Origin: a virus
Reading direction: 5' to 3' (one strand)
Virus record (IMG/VR): IMGVR_UViG_3300030503_000315
Location: 151,316-215,315 of that record
DNA length: 64,000 bases
Shown: positions 30,451 to 39,486 of the stretch, one piece after another
Layout: every line of letters starts with the position of its first letter
How positions within the stretch are numbered: the stretch's first letter is position 1
Notes under the pieces: model-generated
Database searches by the model: none
Told to the model about the DNA's origin: nothing
The model's input: only the letters and a program-made list of their open reading frames with translations
Made by a program: the position numbers and the translations under genes

Positions 30451-32482
30451 TCTTAATATCGAAGCAGTACCTCGCCTCGTTGAAGATTCATTCCTGAATG
30501 CTTTGATGATAATGGCTGATACCAAGGGCGTAGTGTCGATAGACATGTTCGATACCTTGGTGACTCGCCGAGTGACTAGTCCGGTAGATGTATTCGCTGA
30601 GGTGGAGAAGCGCCTAGGTCTAAAGTATGGTTCCAAGGTAGAAGGGTTTGCCAAAGAGCGTGAGACTGTTGAACGCCAACTCTACTCTGAACGTGGGGAT
30701 ACTGGCCATGAAGACGTCACGCTTGACATGATCTATTCTAGACTTACCTCTTACCCTTTAGAGGCTAAGCAGGTTGAGATGGATGCCGAGTTGGATGTCC
30801 TTGTTGCCTCGAAAGATCTTCTTAAGTTCACTCGACAACTCAACGCCCTCGATAAGCCATGGATAGTCGTGTCAGATATGTATCTGCCTGGCGAATTCCT
30901 AGCCAAGGCGCTGACCAAGTGTGGGTTCTCCGGATGGAAAAAGATTTATGTATCTGGAGACCTAGGAGCTACTAAGAATTCAGGATCGATTTGGAAGTTG
31001 CATATTGGATGGTCCTATCCGTTAAATACTATTCTTCATGTCGGAGATAATGCACACTCTGATCTGAATATCCCATTGAGCTTAGGTATCGCAGTTCTTC
31101 CGTATAATCGGTTGAGGACAGTTACCCGAACTGGAGCACAGTTAGATCCCCATCTTCTTCCTTACTCTTATCTCAACCGTGATCTAGAGTTGAACATGAT
31201 AGAGGACGCGACTGAGGATGACCAATGGCAACACCTCGGGCGTACGATGGGCGCGATCTTCATCAGTGCATTTATCAAGTGGATCGTCGAGAGGGCTAAG
31301 GCTACTGGGATAAAGCGTCTATACTTTTGCGCACGAGACGGTCACCTGTTGCACCGGGTGTGGAATTTACCTGGATCGGCTATAAGGTTCCCAGGTATAG
31401 AAGCCCGTTACCTAGATATCTCCCGGGCTCCACTGCAAATAGCGCGCGGGTACCTTGAATCGAATCCGAATTGGTTGTGTCCGCAGTTGATTGACTTCCT
31501 CATCATGGTGGATGAGAAAACTACGGTGGAGACTATCCAACGAAGAATTTCATCGGAGACGAATTCATATCTCGATCAGGATCTTCGAAAGGAATTCCCG
31601 ACCATTATAATGGATAGACCTTATGGTGAGGCGATGGCAGCCTTGAGGGTAATCCTAAGTCGTTACTCTGAATGGATTTACGAGGCTATAAGACCCCTGG
31701 CTGAACGAACAAAATCTTATCTTCTCCAGGAAGGACTCGGAGAAGATATCAAGAGTGCTATCGTTGATACCGGATGGCATGCCAATCAACAACGCTGCAT
31801 AAGTACGATTGTTGATCGCCAGATCTCCGGCCTGTACCTTGGACTGTGGCGTAAAGCTTTGGGTGCAATTCCTAAAGCAGGATTCGCAGAGGGTGCGTAC
31901 TCATCTCCTTTTGCGCACCAAGGAAAGGAAGAAGTGTCAGAGCTAATGATGTCAGTCAACATTATCGAATCATTGTTCACCTCATGTGAAGGTTCGACAT
32001 TTGACTACAAGCTTGACACCCGTTCCCGATGGATAGCAGTAACGAGAACGAACGATCTTGAGTATCAACAATACTGTACGAAGGTAAAGTGGTTCCAGCA
32101 GGGTGTGATGGATGTCGTTAGTGAGATTTTCAATGGGAGGAAGTATGCTACACTCTCACTTGAAGACTGCACCATCGAGGCAGGACGATCGGCATTGAGT
32201 TATGTTTGCATGGGACCAACCTGGGATCAGCTACAGTTGATAGGAGGTCTGAATCATGCGTTCCTCTCAGATCACGATAACACTCAGACTCTAATAGATC
32301 AACAGTGGCCAGTAACAGACGATCAAGCAAACGCAGTATTGGCAACAAAGGGATGGGTGTTTGGAGTTCTCCTTAACTGGTATGCGATGGCTCCGATTCC
32401 GCAGAAGGGATGGATTCGTCGCATGGTCAATGAGAGGCTTGGCAACCTTAACGAAAGACGACTACGACCATTTTGGAAATGA
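30440..32482 (+). CDS. Large HAD-superfamily protein (COG5610-like)
   Basis: 680 residues from ATG 30440; the frame extends upstream but inside the previous gene. SIDMFDTLVTRRV near residue 35 is a DxFDTL HAD nucleophile loop, VVSDMYLPG the second motif and LHVGDNAHSDLN the acidic motif. A long C-terminal part (KRLYFCARDGHLLHRV, IVDTGWHANQQR) follows. This architecture matches predicted HAD hydrolases found beside polysaccharide glycosyltransferases, and a GT2 enzyme is encoded next. The pair probably modifies a glycan or attaches one. Confidence 0.75.
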   Translation: MTIDLNIEAVPRLVEDSFLNALMIMADTKGVVSIDMFDTLVTRRVTSPVDVFAEVEKRLGLKYGSKVEGFAKERETVERQLYSERGDTGHEDVTLDMIYSRLTSYPLEAKQVEMDAELDVLVASKDLLKFTRQLNALDKPWIVVSDMYLPGEFLAKALTKCGFSGWKKIYVSGDLGATKNSGSIWKLHIGWSYPLNTILHVGDNAHSDLNIPLSLGIAVLPYNRLRTVTRTGAQLDPHLLPYSYLNRDLELNMIEDATEDDQWQHLGRTMGAIFISAFIKWIVERAKATGIKRLYFCARDGHLLHRVWNLPGSAIRFPGIEARYLDISRAPLQIARGYLESNPNWLCPQLIDFLIMVDEKTTVETIQRRISSETNSYLDQDLRKEFPTIIMDRPYGEAMAALRVILSRYSEWIYEAIRPLAERTKSYLLQEGLGEDIKSAIVDTGWHANQQRCISTIVDRQISGLYLGLWRKALGAIPKAGFAEGAYSSPFAHQGKEEVSELMMSVNIIESLFTSCEGSTFDYKLDTRSRWIAVTRTNDLEYQQYCTKVKWFQQGVMDVVSEIFNGRKYATLSLEDCTIEAGRSALSYVCMGPTWDQLQLIGGLNHAFLSDHDNTQTLIDQQWPVTDDQANAVLATKGWVFGVLLNWYAMAPIPQKGWIRRMVNERLGNLNERRLRPFWK

Positions 32483-33510
32483 CAATGGAACTTTATCCGA
32501 CCTCAATGAGGAAGGTCTCGCCAGATGGCATGGATGGTGGAAAGGTTGGCATCATAATGCGAACGCAGAATCGCCCTATCCTGTTATCTCGCGCACTGGC
32601 TTCAGTGTTGCATCAGAAGTACACCAACTGGAATCTCTTCCTCATCAACGATGGTGGCTCTATAGGTGATCTGGAAGCCGTAGTCGATCCCGTACGTTCT
32701 TCCTTGACCAATCGTTTGACGGTGATTCATCACGGAACGGCTAAGGGAATGGAAGCGGCAAGCAACGCAGGGCTGCAGAAAGCTTTTGATAGTCAGTGTC
32801 AATACATTTGCGTACATGATGACGACGATGCCTGGGACCCTGACTTCCTTTTCGAGACGGTGAAGTTCCTCGAAGATGATCCGACGATGGCTGCTGTGGT
32901 GACAGAGAAGGTGATCATTAGGGAACGTATAGAAGGCGAATACGTCATCGAAGAAGGACAGGAACCAGGATTCGTCCCACCTCGTATCACCTTCGCCAAT
33001 CTGTGTGAGGCTAATCAGTTCCCACCTATCTGTTTGCTATTTCGTTCTTCCGTTGCCAAAAAGATAGGGATGTTCAATGCATCCCTGCCTGTACTTGGAG
33101 ACTGGGACTATCACCTGAGAATTTTATTGGAAGGCGATATCGGAGTTATCCCGAAGAAGTTAGCTTACTATCATCACCGTCGTGCATCAACTGATGCATA
33201 CGGCAACACAGTAACTGCAGGTGCTGAAAGGCATGAGACGTATGGTGGATTGTTCATCAACTCTATGGTGCGACAACTAGCTCAGGAAAATCCTGGCTAC
33301 ATTGGGATACTCCATATCGTCCTGAAACGTCAGGCAGATTTGCATGTCAAGATGCGCGAACGGATCGATTACTATGAGAAGGCGCTACTTGATCTGCGTC
33401 CTATCATCCAGGATCAGAACAAGAAGGTGACGGATCTCACACAGAAGATTGACGCTCTACTGGGTTCACAACCTTGGTGGAAATTTTGGGACAAGAACAA
33501 AGGGAATTGA
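32479..33510 (+). CDS. Glycosyltransferase family 2 (GT-A)
   Basis: 343 residues, ATGA overlap with the HAD gene. VGIIMRTQNRPILLSRALAS, LFLINDGG, and ICVHDDDDAWDP, which carries the DxD metal/nucleotide-sugar site, define a GT-A family 2 enzyme. PVLGDWDYHLRILLEGD holds the ED/WD catalytic region. A C-terminal coiled coil (residues 280-335) ends in a basic, Trp-rich tail. It should transfer a sugar from an NDP-sugar; its tight coupling to the HAD protein suggests a joint pathway. Confidence 0.85.
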   Translation: MTMELYPTSMRKVSPDGMDGGKVGIIMRTQNRPILLSRALASVLHQKYTNWNLFLINDGGSIGDLEAVVDPVRSSLTNRLTVIHHGTAKGMEAASNAGLQKAFDSQCQYICVHDDDDAWDPDFLFETVKFLEDDPTMAAVVTEKVIIRERIEGEYVIEEGQEPGFVPPRITFANLCEANQFPPICLLFRSSVAKKIGMFNASLPVLGDWDYHLRILLEGDIGVIPKKLAYYHHRRASTDAYGNTVTAGAERHETYGGLFINSMVRQLAQENPGYIGILHIVLKRQADLHVKMRERIDYYEKALLDLRPIIQDQNKKVTDLTQKIDALLGSQPWWKFWDKNKGN

Positions 33511-33511
33511 A

Positions 33512-33706
33512 ATGCGAGCTAAAGTTAAGGTAACAAGTAGTATCAAAACAAATCCAATGGACATTCTTGGGATGTATCCCGGTGCAACAGAAAAGTTCAC
33601 CATCACGTTCCCCGCATCCCTGTGGCCTAACGTTACCGTACTGAAAGTCTACATGCCAGACGGAACTATCCTATCTCTTGATAATGCACAAGTCTCAATG
33701 CAGTAA
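33512..33706 (+). CDS. Small protein, MRxxVKV family, 64 aa
   Basis: Begins MRAKVKVTSSIKTNP; the following FTITFPASLWPNVTVLKVYM is all beta. One base after the glycosyltransferase stop. Its stop overlaps an AGTAAATA motif. Confidence 0.6.
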   Translation: MRAKVKVTSSIKTNPMDILGMYPGATEKFTITFPASLWPNVTVLKVYMPDGTILSLDNAQVSMQ

Positions 33707-33709
33707 ATA
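33702..33709 (+). promoter_or_regulatory. AGTAAATA motif before the 7-deazaguanine genes
   Basis: CAGTAAATAAG, 30 bases before queD, whose start has a strong AAAGGAGG site. It is placed to drive the queD-dpdA-queC run. Confidence 0.42.
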
Positions 33710-33731
33710 AGAGTTACATAAAGGAGGATTT

Positions 33732-34214
33732 ATGCCTTGGCAATCAACAAAAACTTTCGGGCATGAGCTTGGCATCTCATGTGCCTTCCGACAATGGAGA
33801 GCCACTCATTCTCATTGTCGCTTCCTCCATGGGTACGCACTAAGCTTCAAGTTTACATTCGAAGCTGATACACTGGACGATAAGAATTGGGTCCAGGATT
33901 TTGGTTCCATGAAGCGCATCAAGGAAGAACTGCAGTATGACTTTGACCACAAGACAGTAGTGGCTCACGACGATCCGGAGTTTCATTGGTTCGAAGAAGC
34001 GGCTGCTGCAGGGATTCTTGAGCTTACGGTTCTTCCTGCAGTAGGATGTGAGAAGTTTGCAGAGCACGCATATAATCTGGCCTATAAACACCTGATCCAG
34101 GAAAAGCTAGATCACCGCATCCGAATTATTTCATGTGAAGTAGCGGAGCATGGTGCTAATTCTGCAATCTATACTCCTCGGCGTGAGTATAAAGACGCAA
34201 TGACACAACCATAA
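33732..34214 (+). CDS. queD: QueD-like 6-carboxytetrahydropterin synthase
   Basis: 160 residues. ATHSHCRFLHGYALSF holds the metal-binding His residues of the 6-pyruvoyltetrahydropterin synthase fold, DFGSMKRIKEEL and FDHKT match the family core, and SCEVAEHGANSAIY the C-terminal Glu block. QueD converts dihydroneopterin triphosphate to 6-carboxytetrahydropterin, the second step to preQ0. Neighbours encode the other steps, so this is the likely pathway enzyme. Confidence 0.85.
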   Translation: MPWQSTKTFGHELGISCAFRQWRATHSHCRFLHGYALSFKFTFEADTLDDKNWVQDFGSMKRIKEELQYDFDHKTVVAHDDPEFHWFEEAAAAGILELTVLPAVGCEKFAEHAYNLAYKHLIQEKLDHRIRIISCEVAEHGANSAIYTPRREYKDAMTQP

Positions 34215-34226
34215 CAAGGATAGTAC

Positions 34227-35540
34227 ATGCCCGCTTACATCTGGGTTCCTGCCGGGTTTGATACCATGGGGCAGTTGAAGAAAGTAGGCATCAAGAAAGT
34301 CCCAAGGAAAAATGGTCGGTTCCAGATGAGTAAGAATGGGCTGACCGTTCAGGTAGAGGACAGAATCATAACGACGGACAAGGCGCAATTAAAGAAGTGC
34401 GACAAGGTTCTGAAGTATGGTCTATGGACTCCAGAGTTGATCGAGGAACATAACCTGAAGTTGGTCATGTTCAATTCAGCAACCGCAAGTCCAAGGATGC
34501 GTCCTCAAGATTTCGGAGTGGATGTCCTGACGGACTCCGGTGGGTATCAGCTAAAGACCGGGGTGAAGAAGTTCCTCGATCCAGCTGAAGTTGCACAGAA
34601 GCATAACAAGATGGGTTCTATAGGAATTTCATTGGACCTCCCGGTGACACCCGGTGAGCAGACGATTCTTCTTGATCGTCTGGCTCAGATGCAGCGCCGT
34701 AATAATGAGGTCTTCAAGAAAGAGTTGACGATCTCAGGGATGAATGTCAGTCACGGGTTCGACCTTATCAATCGTCAAAGATACATCGAGCAAGTGTTTG
34801 ACCCACACTTTGAGCGCATGGCCGTTGCTGGTTTGATTGGTCACCCACCAATTGACATCGTAGCACACCTTATCTGGATGCACGACAAATATGGTAAAGG
34901 CGGTAAGATCAAGCACTACCATTTCCTTGGTATCTCCGGGTACGGAATCTTCTTCACCTTGTCGTACCTGGCTAAGCTATTGGGTCCTGAAGTAACGATT
35001 AGCTCAGATTCAACAACGTATCTGATGCATTCGAAGAATGTTCTTTTCTTCGACCCATTACGTTATTCAGGTTCACTGGATGTGTCGTCACGCAAGGTCA
35101 TTCTGACACCCTCGACCCGTCTCCCCTGTACCTGCAGGCATTGTCGAGATCTCGAATATCTTAAGCCTATTGTTGATGGTCCAAAGGGGTTGACTATTTG
35201 CGTAGCTCACCACAACATGCTTGAGGCGACACGTCGAGTTCGTTCAGTAAATGATATGGTAGATGCTAATGATGCAGCAGGTCTGGCAAACATTATCAAG
35301 TTCATTAACCCCGTTAAAGCAGACGAGATAAATCGCGCACTACGTTTCGCAGACTCATTGATGCAGGCAGGACCTAAAGAGCGGCAGAGGATGTTGAGGC
35401 CTTGGGTTAAGACTAAATCGTTGTTCCAGATAAAGGCACATACGAAGAAAGATGTCGTACCCAAGACGAAGAGTGGGCAGCGATTCGTAAATATACTGGA
35501 CGCATACGATGCCTACCATAACGAACATGGAATAAAGTGA
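34227..35540 (+). CDS. dpdA: DpdA, DNA guanine transglycosylase (TGT-like)
   Basis: 437 residues with the TIM-barrel motifs of tRNA-guanine transglycosylases: VLTDSGGYQLKTG, GISLDLPVTPG (probable nucleophile Asp), HFLGISGYGIFF, and SSDSTTYL. The zinc site is PCTCRHCRDLEY followed by a His about 25 residues later (CxCxxC...H). The sequence is diverged from bacterial Tgt and fits phage DpdA proteins, which exchange guanine in DNA for a 7-deazaguanine base. preQ0 synthesis genes on both sides support this. The derivative inserted depends on the accessory enzymes. Confidence 0.88.
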   Translation: MPAYIWVPAGFDTMGQLKKVGIKKVPRKNGRFQMSKNGLTVQVEDRIITTDKAQLKKCDKVLKYGLWTPELIEEHNLKLVMFNSATASPRMRPQDFGVDVLTDSGGYQLKTGVKKFLDPAEVAQKHNKMGSIGISLDLPVTPGEQTILLDRLAQMQRRNNEVFKKELTISGMNVSHGFDLINRQRYIEQVFDPHFERMAVAGLIGHPPIDIVAHLIWMHDKYGKGGKIKHYHFLGISGYGIFFTLSYLAKLLGPEVTISSDSTTYLMHSKNVLFFDPLRYSGSLDVSSRKVILTPSTRLPCTCRHCRDLEYLKPIVDGPKGLTICVAHHNMLEATRRVRSVNDMVDANDAAGLANIIKFINPVKADEINRALRFADSLMQAGPKERQRMLRPWVKTKSLFQIKAHTKKDVVPKTKSGQRFVNILDAYDAYHNEHGIK

Positions 35541-35547
35541 GAACACA

Positions 35548-36414
35548 ATGACTATCAATGTAGAGCAAGAGTATCTGAAGGTCGAAGGGCGTTATGAAGA
35601 CCAGTATGGCCACTACTTGAAGTTCTTCCAACGGTTGGCTGAAGCTAATTTCAAAGAGCATCTGGCGTTCTGTCCTGCTTCATGGAAGCCGTTCGCAGAG
35701 TACATGGGTCACATGGTTACATCGGTCATTCATCACTTTGATTCCTGCAAAGTAATCGAAGCAATGTATCCGCACTATCATGAGTTCCCTGACCAACGTC
35801 ATTTCATCGAAGTAGTATCTACGTTCCGGCCAGAGCTAGTTGATGCTCTGTGGAAATTTGACATGCAATGGGAAGTTCCCGATCACATTCTTCTGGAACA
35901 ACCGAGAGTACCGGCAGGTGAGGAAATCATTATCTCGAACAATGGTTCGTATCACCGCCGAGAGATTCTTGAGTACTTCCCCAAGCTTGATGACTACGTC
36001 CCACAGAAGGATAAGGTAGTACTGGTACCGTGCGCCGCAGATAAGCCTTATCCGGCTCCGCTGCACAAGGCAGTTCTCGAACGCATGCCTTCGGATTTTT
36101 ATCTAGCCAATATTACCGGAGTGATCGGTGTAGTTCCACAAGATCTGTGGTCAGAGATGCCCATGTATGATTCGGGCATCCCGAATGAATGGCGTCTGGT
36201 GAATGTAGCTACAGAGTATTTCAAGAAGCACCGTCATACGAAGATCATTGTGTACCTTGACTTCTATTCGATTCCACTTAAGACAGCGTTCGAAAAGGCG
36301 GGTGTCGATCTTGATATGGTGACTTGGGTTAACCCTGTAGAATTTTATGCAGACTACCTGGACCTCCTCGATCCGTATCGCCTCCACCAACTAGAGCAAG
36401 CATTCAAGAACTGA
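35548..36414 (+). CDS. ArcS-like / DUF5591-domain protein
   Basis: 288 residues. The second half, VVLVPCAADKPYPAPLHKAV, ITGVIGVVPQDLW and YDSGIPNEWR, closely resembles the DUF5591 domain of archaeosine synthase ArcS (PCS.TKPY...H, GVVPREL). The first 120 residues are helical and unfamiliar. In archaea ArcS adds a side chain to the preQ0 nitrile in tRNA. Here, next to DpdA, it may convert preQ0 in DNA into an amidine or a related side chain. The domain match is fairly clear; the reaction is inferred. Confidence 0.7.
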   Translation: MTINVEQEYLKVEGRYEDQYGHYLKFFQRLAEANFKEHLAFCPASWKPFAEYMGHMVTSVIHHFDSCKVIEAMYPHYHEFPDQRHFIEVVSTFRPELVDALWKFDMQWEVPDHILLEQPRVPAGEEIIISNNGSYHRREILEYFPKLDDYVPQKDKVVLVPCAADKPYPAPLHKAVLERMPSDFYLANITGVIGVVPQDLWSEMPMYDSGIPNEWRLVNVATEYFKKHRHTKIIVYLDFYSIPLKTAFEKAGVDLDMVTWVNPVEFYADYLDLLDPYRLHQLEQAFKN

Positions 36415-36416
36415 CC

Positions 36417-36914
36417 ATGTATATCCAGTACAAACGAACTCACGAATTCCAAGCGTCGCATTTCAACGAAACAAACTATGGTCGTTTTGAAGATACCGTA
36501 AATTTTCAAAACATCAATGTTGAAAAACGCGTAGCCTGGACTTATGACAACTCCGTAGAATACTACTTGAGTGCAGAACTCCTCATTGGTTTGTTACGTG
36601 ATATCCATGGGCACAACTTCAAAGCTGAAGTCGTGTTGCTGGCGGAAGTGGACGATAGTTACTCATCCTACATCCTAGCAGACGAAGTAATCGTAAGTGT
36701 TATAAATGAGTGGGCTGGTATCAATCTCAGTGTTCACCCAGATTTTCTGGTTACAGGAGTCCGGGCAACCACCGAGAACATGGCACAGAAGCTTTGCAAG
36801 AAGATTTTCGACAAAGTAGAAGGTCGTAAGTCTGTCACCAACATTGTAGTAAATGTAACCATACACGAGTCGGACGACATTTCATCAACAGCAGTACGTA
36901 CCTCAAATGATTAA
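36417..36914 (+). CDS. Second QueD/PTPS-like protein
   Basis: 165 residues, again of the 6-pyruvoyltetrahydropterin synthase fold but quite different from the product of 33732: HEFQASHF, DIHGHNFKAEVVLLAE, NLSVHPDFLVTGVRATTENMAQ and VNVTIHESDDISSTA. The HGH metal motif and the Glu/Asp pairs are kept. Two QueD paralogues in one pathway suggest that one has another role, for example acting on 7-carboxy-7-deazaguanine. Which paralogue does the standard step is undecided. Confidence 0.75.
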   Translation: MYIQYKRTHEFQASHFNETNYGRFEDTVNFQNINVEKRVAWTYDNSVEYYLSAELLIGLLRDIHGHNFKAEVVLLAEVDDSYSSYILADEVIVSVINEWAGINLSVHPDFLVTGVRATTENMAQKLCKKIFDKVEGRKSVTNIVVNVTIHESDDISSTAVRTSND

Positions 36915-36944
36915 TCAACTCATCAACACTCAAGGAGAGTAAAC

Positions 36945-37721
36945 ATGAGTAAAGCACTGGTAATTTTGTCAGGTGGTCAGGATTCGACGACATGTCTTTT
37001 CTGGGCCAAGAAGAACTTCGATGAAGTGCATGCAGTGACTTTCGACTATGGACAACGTCACCGTCTAGAGATCGAAGCCGCAAAGATAGTGGCGAACATG
37101 GCTGGATGCCCGACACATGAGATTGTGGAAGTTCCCGGCATCCTGCGTTCTACATCCCCGTTGACTTCATCTGCAGAGTTGGAGAAATATGACAACTACG
37201 AACAGATGGATTCGATCATTCAGGATCGGGTAGAGCTCACGTTCGTACCGATGCGTAACACACTGTTCTTCACGTTGGCAATGAACCGCGCAGTTGATCT
37301 TGGATGTGACAACCTGGTCACTGGAATTTGCCAGGAAGACAATGCAAACTATCCGGATTGCACAGAGTACTATCGTCAAGCATTTGAGATGATGGCTAAC
37401 CTGTCGCTTGGTACCTGGAGCAATAGTCATGGTGCACGATTCAAGATCCTCGCACCGCTTATGAACCTCAGCAAGGCAGAGACAGTTAAGCTCAGCCATG
37501 ACCTGCCGGGCTGCTGGGACGCCCTAGCGTATTCGCATACAAGCTATGATGGCAAGTACCCTCCGACGGATAATAACCATTCGAATGTCCTGCGTGCTCA
37601 TGGCTTCGAAGTAGCTGGTCTTCCTGATCCTCTGGTTGTTCGTGCATGGCGTGAAGGGTTGATGGATCTCCCGACAACTCCTAACTATGAAGGCGTAAAG
37701 AACCCTCTGGTTACAGAGTAA
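36945..37721 (+). CDS. queC: QueC, 7-cyano-7-deazaguanine synthase
   Basis: 258 residues. ALVILSGGQDSTTCLFWA is the PP-loop, VTFDYGQRHRLEIEAAK and VPMRNTLFFTLAMN are family blocks, and LRAHGFEVAGLPDPL is the C-terminal block. QueC converts 7-carboxy-7-deazaguanine to preQ0 with ATP and ammonia. In bacterial QueC the segment before LRA.GF carries four zinc Cys residues. Here that segment reads YSHTSYDGKYPPTDNNHSNV and has none, so the zinc site is lost or replaced by His/Asp. Followed by a terminator. Confidence 0.9.
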   Translation: MSKALVILSGGQDSTTCLFWAKKNFDEVHAVTFDYGQRHRLEIEAAKIVANMAGCPTHEIVEVPGILRSTSPLTSSAELEKYDNYEQMDSIIQDRVELTFVPMRNTLFFTLAMNRAVDLGCDNLVTGICQEDNANYPDCTEYYRQAFEMMANLSLGTWSNSHGARFKILAPLMNLSKAETVKLSHDLPGCWDALAYSHTSYDGKYPPTDNNHSNVLRAHGFEVAGLPDPLVVRAWREGLMDLPTTPNYEGVKNPLVTE

Positions 37722-37727
37722 GAGATT

Positions 37728-37755
37728 GGGTCGGCTAAACCCGACCCCTTTTCCA
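37728..37755 (+). terminator. Terminator after queC
   Basis: GGGTCGG (37728-37734) pairs with CCGACCC (37741-37747) and CTTTTCC follows. It separates the queD-queC run from queE. Confidence 0.85.
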
Positions 37756-37778
37756 TCTAGTTGAGTCAGGAGATTTAA

Positions 37779-38627
37779 ATGAAAACAATTCCAATCGTAG
37801 TTCAAAACGTAGATAGAAATGTTCGTCGTCACGACTACGACCAGTTCGAAGATAAATTGCTAGTCACTTCGTACTTTAGGACACTACAAGGCGAAGGAAT
37901 GTATAGCGGACAGCCTGCAGTGTTCCTCCGTCTAGCGGGATGTAACCTGGGTTCCAAACAGGATCTTTGTTCCTGGTGTGATACTTCCTTCCAGTTCGAT
38001 AAAGGTCGTGCATTCGAATTCACCGAACTTCTTTTTGAACTTATGTCCCTACCTGGGTACAGCGAGAGTGATATCCTGGTGATCACTGGTGGTGAGCCAA
38101 CGCTTCAGGATAACCTTTTGGGGTTCATCCAGTGTATAGATGATGAATCATTCCGTCGAGTGCAGATTGAAACTAATGGAACACAAGCCGCATTCTTTAA
38201 ACAGCTAGAGGACCATGAGGATAACCTCCTAGAGGAAGGGATGGAAGAAATAGCTGCTAGTTGGGTTCGTCCTTCGATTGTCGTAAGCCCAAAAGGGTCA
38301 ACAGTTGCTAGCCGTATCCCAGAACCTTCGCCTTTAGTTCTTCGGTATGCGTCGTGTCTGAAGTTTGTAGTTACCGCAGATGAGAGTGACCCACACCACA
38401 CTGTACCAGAGTGGGCACAAGCCTATCGCGAAAACGGAGGAAGAGTCTATGTTTCCCCTATGTGTCACTATTCCCGCGCCTACGAGGGTGAAGTATCCAG
38501 TATCTGGGAAGATGGTTTGATTAATAGAGAAGCGACGGCGGCGAATTATTCATACGCAGCGAAGTACGCGATGGATAACAACTTCTATCTTAGTTTGCAA
38601 ACTCACCTCTTTTGCGCACTGCCATGA
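37779..38627 (+). CDS. queE: QueE, 7-carboxy-7-deazaguanine synthase (radical SAM)
   Basis: 282 residues. SYFRTLQGEGMYSGQPAVFL, LVITGGEPTLQ and VQIETNGTQ are QueE landmarks. The iron-sulfur motif is GCNLGSKQDLCSWCDT, a CX8CX2C spacing in place of the common CX3CX2C; other QueE enzymes also have expanded loops here. The enzyme converts 6-carboxytetrahydropterin to 7-carboxy-7-deazaguanine. A Glu-rich insert (about residues 150-165) is unusual. Confidence 0.9.
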   Translation: MKTIPIVVQNVDRNVRRHDYDQFEDKLLVTSYFRTLQGEGMYSGQPAVFLRLAGCNLGSKQDLCSWCDTSFQFDKGRAFEFTELLFELMSLPGYSESDILVITGGEPTLQDNLLGFIQCIDDESFRRVQIETNGTQAAFFKQLEDHEDNLLEEGMEEIAASWVRPSIVVSPKGSTVASRIPEPSPLVLRYASCLKFVVTADESDPHHTVPEWAQAYRENGGRVYVSPMCHYSRAYEGEVSSIWEDGLINREATAANYSYAAKYAMDNNFYLSLQTHLFCALP

Positions 38628-38836
38628 ACCTTTCTCTACTCAACCACGCGAGGCAACTCATAAGGGAAGCACGTGACTATAGCTATGATGATCTCACACC
38701 TGAGGATCATAAATATCTAGATGTCCACGCAGCTGATGGAAGGATGAGTTTTGCTCGAGATCTGATAGAGAAAAGGCGAACACAACTTCTTGACGATGCC
38801 TTGCAGATGTTATCCTACATAGATGTGGAGGACTAA
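38624..38836 (+). CDS. Hypothetical protein, 70 aa
   Basis: ATGA overlap with queE and a shared A with the next start (TAATG). Helical and charged (LLNHARQLIREARDYSYDD, ARDLIEKRRTQLLDDALQ). No family recognised. Confidence 0.55.
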   Translation: MNLSLLNHARQLIREARDYSYDDLTPEDHKYLDVHAADGRMSFARDLIEKRRTQLLDDALQMLSYIDVED

Positions 38837-39039
38837 TGTACAACTCGTTTTGGAAAACTACAGAGGCAGTAGCGGTGTCCAAGGACTTCGATTACTCTGA
38901 GTACGTTAAGATGTGCCATGAGGAACGTGTCCCTGTTCTGTGTAGCGAATCATACAGCTTCATTCGTATGGCCTTCAACGCACAAATGGCTCAGAACTTC
39001 AGAAAAGGTAACGATGGCTTCGATAAACAAGAGGCTTAA
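38836..39039 (+). CDS. Hypothetical protein, 67 aa
   Basis: Coupled to its neighbour by TAATG. Small soluble protein with two Cys (VKMCHEERVPVLCSES). It overlaps the next gene by 26 bases. No family recognised. Confidence 0.5.
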   Translation: MYNSFWKTTEAVAVSKDFDYSEYVKMCHEERVPVLCSESYSFIRMAFNAQMAQNFRKGNDGFDKQEA

Positions 39040-39286
39040 CAGACAGAAGTCTAGGTTAGCGCACAGACCAAAGGACGATAGAAATTGTGTAATCTATCTA
39101 GGATTATGCGTCCAGGACATCGAGAGACACATAGAAAGGTGTAAAGAGAAGGAGAGGATGAATGATCCAATGCGCGAGCTGCAGTACAACGATGAAGCTC
39201 AGGACTGGAAAGTTCGGGATGTTCTACTATTGTCCGAAGTCCAGTCAGAGAGTACCTCACGGGACGATCAGCAAGGACTTGGTTGA
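39014..39286 (+). CDS. Hypothetical protein, 90 aa
   Basis: AAAAGG lies just before ATG 39014; the frame extends further 5' without support. Basic N-terminus (ASINKRLNRQKSRLAHRPK), then a helix with Cys residues. The last 42 codons overlap the next gene in another frame, so the C-terminus may be poorly constrained. Confidence 0.45.
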   Translation: MASINKRLNRQKSRLAHRPKDDRNCVIYLGLCVQDIERHIERCKEKERMNDPMRELQYNDEAQDWKVRDVLLLSEVQSESTSRDDQQGLG

Positions 39287-39485
39287 TAGATACCTCGCTG
39301 CAAACCTTAAGAATATTGCCAAGGTGTCTCAGAAAGATGATCGCACCCTCCTAAAGTACCTAGAAGATTTGGATAACAATTTTGAAGCTACTCCAAAGAC
39401 GATCCTCGATTTCTTTAATGACTATTCCATGAAAGAAGACATGGAAGAAGATTTATTTTGGGCTGACGTAATTCCAAGAGGATAA
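39162..39485 (+). CDS. Small zinc-finger protein
   Basis: 107 residues, GGAGAGG before the ATG. CASC...GMFYYCPKSSQRVPHGT at the start resembles the C4-type zinc finger of topoisomerase I tails, with one Cys replaced by His. The rest is helical and acidic (KYLEDLDNNFEATPKTILDF). It might bind DNA or RNA. Confidence 0.55.
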   Translation: MIQCASCSTTMKLRTGKFGMFYYCPKSSQRVPHGTISKDLVDRYLAANLKNIAKVSQKDDRTLLKYLEDLDNNFEATPKTILDFFNDYSMKEDMEEDLFWADVIPRG

Positions 39486-39486
39486 T

